A program made the position numbers and the translations under genes. Under the pieces are notes generated by a model, which saw only the letters and a list, made by a program, of their open reading frames with translations, did not search any database and was not told the origin of the DNA. This document shows, in pieces, positions 5,388 to 8,774 of a stretch of DNA of 8,774 nt (its first letter is position 1; each line of letters begins with the position of its first letter). Source of the DNA: an uncultured Clostridia bacterium. Lineage in GTDB: Bacteria; Bacillota; Clostridia; TANB77; CAG-508. The stretch lies in contig CAKPJK010000044.1 of assembly GCA_934162615.1 (NCBI GenBank), forward strand, positions 1 to 8,774, read 5' to 3'.

Positions 5388-5805
5388 ATTCTCCAATTGG
5401 AATATATTTTTTTTCTTCAATTCTCTTTTCTGGTTCTTTAGGAAATTCTATTGTCAAAATTCCGTTTTTGAAATTTGCTTTAATATCCTCTTCACTTACA
5501 TTTTCTCCAACATCATAGCTTCTTGAACACATTCCTGAGAATCTTTCTCTTTTTAGATATTTAGCATGTTTATCTTCTTTTTCTTCATTTTTTTCTGCTG
5601 TTACTGTTAAATATCCTTCATGTAATTCTATTTTTATATCTTCTTTGTCATATCCTGGTATATCAATTTCTAAAAAGTATTTTCCATCTTTTTCTTTTAA
5701 ATCGGTTTTCATTAATTTACTTTCTTTTTCTGTGAAGAATGAATCAGGTAAAACCTCATCCCAAAAATCTAATCCATTTCCATTTCTTCTTGGTATCATC
5801 ATCAT
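5386..5805 (-). CDS. Small heat shock protein, Hsp20/alpha-crystallin family
   Basis: This complete 139-residue protein has the size of clostridial Hsp18-type proteins, ATP-independent cytoplasmic chaperones that bind unfolding proteins in large oligomers. A short N-terminal arm (1-30) is followed by the alpha-crystallin domain (about 31-125), with LEIDIPGYDKEDI and the hallmark NGILTIEFPK near its end, and then a C-terminal tail carrying the I-P-I anchor motif (135-137) used in oligomer assembly. Three consecutive ATGs start the gene; the first, at 5805, fits GGGAGGT best (eight-base gap). It is monocistronic, with a consensus promoter overlapped by a CIRCE-like operator, a leader of about 88 bases and a terminator that overlaps the stop codon. 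Control by heat shock is inferred from the operator. Confidence 0.95.
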   Translation of the reverse strand: MMMIPRRNGNGLDFWDEVLPDSFFTEKESKLMKTDLKEKDGKYFLEIDIPGYDKEDIKIELHEGYLTVTAEKNEEKEDKHAKYLKRERFSGMCSRSYDVGENVSEEDIKANFKNGILTIEFPKEPEKRIEEKKYIPIGE

Positions 5806-5827
5806 AATACATTACCTCCCTATAATT

Positions 5828-5883
5828 TTATGTGTTGACACCTATTCGGTTGCACATAATATATTATTAACCATTTGGTTAAT
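5828..5883 (-). promoter_or_regulatory. Two hairpins in the hsp20 5' leader
   Basis: Hairpin 1 pairs ATTAACC (5877-5883, minus strand) with GGTTAAT (5866-5872) around AAAT. Hairpin 2 pairs TTATGTG (5853-5859) with CACATAA (5828-5834), enclosing a short ACC/GGT stem. The ribosome binding site at 5814-5820 remains outside both, so this is not an obvious SD-masking RNA thermometer. Roles could be mRNA stability or protein binding; only the pairing is seen. Confidence 0.4.
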
Positions 5884-5899
5884 TTCTATTTACATGCTT

Positions 5900-5928
5900 A
5901 TTATATATCTATATTTTAGCAGTGTCAA
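5900..5928 (-). promoter_or_regulatory. Consensus sigma-A promoter of hsp20
   Basis: On the minus strand both hexamers are perfect: TTGACA (5923-5928) and TATAAT (5900-5905), separated by 17 bases. A promoter this strong without a brake would be fully on, which fits repression by the overlapping inverted repeat at 5914-5944. Confidence 0.92.
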
Positions 5929-5944
5929 TAGCAGACTGCTAAAA
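5914..5944. promoter_or_regulatory. CIRCE-like operator over the hsp20 -35 box (candidate HrcA site)
   Basis: A perfect 10-bp inverted repeat (TTTTAGCAGT and ACTGCTAAAA) with an 11-base centre covers the -35 box. In the 9-9-9 geometry of CIRCE it reads TTAGCAGTC-N9-CACTGCTAA against the consensus TTAGCACTC-N9-GAGTGCTAA: the outer TTAGCA/TGCTAA is intact, while the inner C/G pair is swapped in both half-sites. CIRCE is bound by the heat-shock repressor HrcA. The variant could be a lineage form of CIRCE or a site for another repressor; a third half-site, CTGCTA, sits in the centre. Confidence 0.6.
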
Positions 5945-5956
5945 TTCACAAAACTT

Positions 5957-6496
5957 TCACATTTCTTTTTTTATTTTAAATTTTATTGAATACATAATCA
6001 AAGAAAATATTGTGGCAAGTATTGCTAGATAGTATAAATACAAATCAATTCTAAATGGCATTTGAACATGGAACTGATTTACAATTAAAGAAACTACTAT
6101 CGCCAAATAAAATAATACTGTTGCAAGTTTCCCGTACCATTTACTATAAACAACTACATCTTTTCTTTTATACAGTAATGATGCTGATATTACCATAACA
6201 CATTCTTTTATAAATACTATTGCAAAAATCCACCATGGTAAAATTTTTAAAATTGATAATGATAGTAATAATGAAACTTGTGTTAGCTTATCTGCAAGTG
6301 GATCAATCAATTTTCCAAGATCAGTTATATAATTATATTTTCTGGCAATATAACCATCAAGAACATCTGTTATTGCAGAAATTGTAAAAATTATAAGTGC
6401 TGCTAAATAGTCATTATTCACTACAGAAGTAAAAATAAATGGTATTAAAATAAAACGTATTATTGTTAAAATATTTGGTATATTTTCTTTTTTCAT
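5957..6496 (-). CDS. pgsA: CDP-diacylglycerol--glycerol-3-phosphate 3-phosphatidyltransferase
   Basis: This complete 179-residue integral membrane protein catalyses the committed step to phosphatidylglycerol: CDP-diacylglycerol plus glycerol-3-phosphate gives phosphatidylglycerophosphate and CMP. The CDP-alcohol phosphatidyltransferase signature D-x2-DG-x2-AR-x8-G-x3-D-x3-D is complete at residues 44-69 (D44, D47, G48, A51, R52, G61, D65, D69), the last aspartate being the catalytic base in the family. Five to six hydrophobic segments are visible, and the protein starts MKKENIPNILTIIRF, typical for PgsA. The start at 6496 follows AAGGAAA with a seven-base gap. It lies 63 bases after the Clp gene with no promoter seen between, so co-transcription is likely. 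Its stop falls only 12 bases before the CIRCE-like repeat of hsp20, with no obvious terminator in between. Confidence 0.95.
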   Translation of the reverse strand: MKKENIPNILTIIRFILIPFIFTSVVNNDYLAALIIFTISAITDVLDGYIARKYNYITDLGKLIDPLADKLTQVSLLLSLSILKILPWWIFAIVFIKECVMVISASLLYKRKDVVVYSKWYGKLATVLFYLAIVVSLIVNQFHVQMPFRIDLYLYYLAILATIFSLIMYSIKFKIKKEM

Positions 6497-6522
6497 TTAA
6501 TTATTTCCTTTCACAAAATTAC

Positions 6523-6556
6523 AAGGGCAAAAAGAGAATCGTCCCATTTTGCCCTT
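6523..6556. repeat. 34-bp palindrome with GGGACG loop between the Clp gene and pgsA
   Basis: A 10-bp perfect inverted repeat (AAGGGCAAAA and TTTTGCCCTT on the minus strand) flanks a 14-base loop containing GGGACGATTC. It begins three bases after the Clp stop codon. The following GTAATTTT is a poor T tract, so it would be a weak terminator at best. The loop core resembles the GGGACGGGCC in the arms of the repeat at 891-993 and the GGGACGGTTC palindromes I know as common in clostridial genomes (recalled, not searched). Confidence 0.75.
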
Positions 6557-6559
6557 ATC

Positions 6560-8774
6560 TTAGTTTACTTCAAACTTCAAATTGTCATTTTCTAAGTTTA
6601 CATTAATGTTCTGCCCTTCATGGACATCTCCTCTTAAAATCATTTCTGAAATTTCGTCTTCTACATATCTTTGAATAGCTCTTCTTAAAGGACGAGCACC
6701 AAATTTTAAATTTGTACCTTTATCTAATATAAAATCTTTCGCACTTTCCGAAACTGTTATACTTATATTTTTATCAGCTAATGCTTTCTTTGTATCTTTT
6801 AACATTAAATCAACTATTTGTATTAATTCAGGTCTTGTTAATGAATCAAATACAATTATTTCATCAATTCTATTTAAAAATTCAGGTCTAAATACTTGTT
6901 TTAAATTTTCTTCAATTTTACTTGTATCAACTGTTTGTTTTGCAAATCCAATTGAATTATTATTTAAATTTGAACCTGCATTTGATGTCATAATAATTAT
7001 TGTATTCTGGAAGCTTACTGTGTTTCCTTGTGAATCTGTAAGTTTTCCATCGTCAAGAACTTGAAGCAATATATTAAATACATCTGGATGAGCTTTTTCT
7101 ATTTCATCTAAAAGTATTATTGAATATGGTTTTCTTTTAACTTTTTCAGTAAGTTGACCAGCATCATCATATCCAACATATCCTGGAGGTGCACCTATTA
7201 ATTTTGATGTTGAATGACTTTCCATATATTCTGACATATCTACACGAATTATTGAATCTTCTGATCCAAACATTTCATATGCTAGACTTTTAGCTAATTC
7301 TGTTTTACCAACACCTGTTGGACCTACGAATATAAATGATGGTGGACGTTTTGTGCTTTGTAGTCCTGCACGATTTCTTCTTATTGCACGAGAAACAGCA
7401 CTAACAGCTTTGTCTTGACCAATTATTCTTGTATGAAGGTTTGTTTCTAAATTTAGCAATTTTTGAGTTTCAGCCTCTGTTATTTTCTTAACAGGAATCT
7501 TAGTCCAATTTTCAATTACTTGTGCTATATCTTGTGTTGTAAGATTTTTTAATTGAATTGTACTATTTAATTGATCAATTTCTTCTATTAGTCTACATTC
7601 TTGTGTTTTTAAATCTGCAGCTTTTTGATAATCTTCTGTTGAATCTGCTTGTGCAGCATCTTCTTTTTGTGCTTGAACTTGTGCTAATTCTTGTTTTAGC
7701 ATTTCTAATCTAAATAATTCTTTATTTTCTAAGTTAATTCTTGAACATGCTTCATCAAGTATATCTATTGCTTTATCAGGCAAAAATCTATCATGTATAT
7801 ATTTTTCTGACATTATAACTGTTTGTTTTATTACATCATTCGAAATTTTTACTTTATGATATTCCTCATAATATTTTTTTATTCCTTCTAGAATTTTAAT
7901 TGATTCATCTATATTTGGTTCTTCAACAATTACTTGTTGGAATCTTCTTTCTAGTGCAGAATCTTTTTCTATATATTTTCTATATTCTTTTAATGTTGTT
8001 GTACCTATTAATTGAATTTCTCCATTAGATAATGATGGTTTTAAAATATTTGCAGCATTCATAGAATGTTCTCCATCTCCTGCACCAATTATATTGTGAA
8101 TTTCATCAATTACAAGTATAATATTTCCATATTCTCTACATTCGTCAATAATGCCTTTCATTCTAGCCTCGAACTGTCCTCTAAATTGTGTTCCTGCTAT
8201 AACAGCTGTCATATCTAACAAATATACCTCTTTATTTAAAAGTTTTGCTGGTACATTGTTATTCGCAATCTTGATAGCTAAACCTTGTGCTATTGCAGTT
8301 TTTCCAACACCAGGTTCACCAATTAAACATGGATTGTTTTTTGTACGTCTATTTAAAATTTGAATTACTCTTTGTATTTCTTTATCACGTCCAATTACCA
8401 TATCTATTTCATTGTTTTTTGCTTTTACTGTAAGATTTGTTCCATAAACATCTAAATATTTTTTCTTCTTTTTGCTTTTCTTTTTGTCTACTTTTACTTT
8501 TTGTCTACCATTTGATTCTTCTTCATTTTGATTTTGTTTTTTAGGAACTATACTTGCAAATATAGAACCAATTGGAATTCCTAATGGATTTCCTGCATTG
8601 TTTTCTCCGTCTTCATCATTTTCATAGTCTTCAGCGTCAAAATCTTCTGGATCTAAATCTTCTAATCCTTCAAGATTTTCCATTTTTAAATTTGCTGATA
8701 AATCTTTAAATAAACTTTCTAATTGTTTTGACATATTTGACATATCTATATTATTTATTGGTGGTATATTACCA
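6560..8774 (-). CDS. Clp ATPase, ClpE/ClpC-type AAA+ unfoldase, N-terminus beyond the window edge
   Basis: The frame is open to the right edge, ten codons beyond the first ATG (8743). No ribosome binding site precedes that ATG, so the true start probably lies outside. Numbered from it, 727 residues contain an acidic stretch (24-49), a lysine-rich stretch (83-95), AAA+ module 1 with Walker A GEPGVGKT (142-149), Walker B ILVIDE (209-214) and arginine pair 266-267, a coiled M-domain with a UVR-like segment (about 345-395), and AAA+ module 2 with GPTGVGKT (474-481), IILLDE (542-547) and sensor-2 GARPLRR (682-688). IGF at 598-600 sits where ClpP-docking tripeptides occur. It should unfold substrates for ClpP. 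The YGTNLT start of module 1 and LLNKEVYLLDM suggest ClpE; its zinc finger would be in the missing part. No Clp N-domain repeats are seen. pgsA follows 63 bases downstream. Confidence 0.9.
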   Translation of the reverse strand, partial: GNIPPINNIDMSNMSKQLESLFKDLSANLKMENLEGLEDLDPEDFDAEDYENDEDGENNAGNPLGIPIGSIFASIVPKKQNQNEEESNGRQKVKVDKKKSKKKKKYLDVYGTNLTVKAKNNEIDMVIGRDKEIQRVIQILNRRTKNNPCLIGEPGVGKTAIAQGLAIKIANNNVPAKLLNKEVYLLDMTAVIAGTQFRGQFEARMKGIIDECREYGNIILVIDEIHNIIGAGDGEHSMNAANILKPSLSNGEIQLIGTTTLKEYRKYIEKDSALERRFQQVIVEEPNIDESIKILEGIKKYYEEYHKVKISNDVIKQTVIMSEKYIHDRFLPDKAIDILDEACSRINLENKELFRLEMLKQELAQVQAQKEDAAQADSTEDYQKAADLKTQECRLIEEIDQLNSTIQLKNLTTQDIAQVIENWTKIPVKKITEAETQKLLNLETNLHTRIIGQDKAVSAVSRAIRRNRAGLQSTKRPPSFIFVGPTGVGKTELAKSLAYEMFGSEDSIIRVDMSEYMESHSTSKLIGAPPGYVGYDDAGQLTEKVKRKPYSIILLDEIEKAHPDVFNILLQVLDDGKLTDSQGNTVSFQNTIIIMTSNAGSNLNNNSIGFAKQTVDTSKIEENLKQVFRPEFLNRIDEIIVFDSLTRPELIQIVDLMLKDTKKALADKNISITVSESAKDFILDKGTNLKFGARPLRRAIQRYVEDEISEMILRGDVHEGQNINVNLENDNLKFEVN

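Noticed and set aside
5835..5857. TTGACA on the plus strand as a promoter
   Set aside because: No good -10 box follows at the right distance and no plus-strand gene exists there; it lies inside the hsp20 leader hairpin.

Overview
The window is very AT-rich, and every gene in it lies on the minus strand, so transcription runs from high to low coordinates. Strong AGGAGG-type ribosome binding sites, an SleB-type spore cortex hydrolase and the Clp, Hsp20, PgsA, PyrG and YqeG families point to a low-GC Firmicute, most likely an endospore-forming or formerly endospore-forming clostridium. That assignment rests on gene content and style only.

Layout, read in the direction of transcription (right to left). 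(1) A ClpE/ClpC-type AAA+ unfoldase that runs off the right edge is followed by pgsA (phosphatidylglycerophosphate synthase); a small GGGACG-containing palindrome sits between them. (2) hsp20 is a single-gene unit with a textbook promoter overlapped by a CIRCE-like operator, a leader with two hairpins, and its own terminator. (3) A membrane-anchored protein of unknown function has a strong promoter but is interrupted by an in-frame TAA at codon 34. (4) A 399-base gap holds a 185-bp element with perfect 24-bp terminal inverted repeats and a foldable interior, followed by a leader with a terminator-like attenuator in front of pyrG (CTP synthase). (5) A compact type III toxin-antitoxin locus follows: promoter, two 47-nt pseudoknot-forming RNA repeats, an intrinsic terminator, then a 160-aa toxin resembling the CptN/ToxN endoribonucleases. 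(6) A sleB-like cortex-lytic enzyme gene is broken by a one-base frameshift. (7) A 32-bp perfect inverted repeat precedes yqeG (HAD phosphatase), whose stop codon is embedded in the ribosome binding site of a prepilin-peptidase-like membrane protein cut by the left edge.

The most interesting object is the toxin-antitoxin locus at 1751-2491. The antitoxin is RNA, so protein-based annotation would show only a hypothetical 160-aa protein. The two RNA repeats show compensatory base changes that preserve an H-type pseudoknot, and the order promoter, repeats, terminator, toxin is the hallmark arrangement of type III systems. The second most interesting object is the 185-bp element at 4309-4493, which could be a miniature transposable element, a structured RNA, or both.

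The housekeeping genes concern protein quality control (Clp, Hsp20), phospholipid synthesis (PgsA) and nucleotide synthesis (PyrG). The accessory material (toxin-antitoxin, palindromic repeats, two interrupted genes) is concentrated between pyrG and yqeG and just upstream of pyrG.
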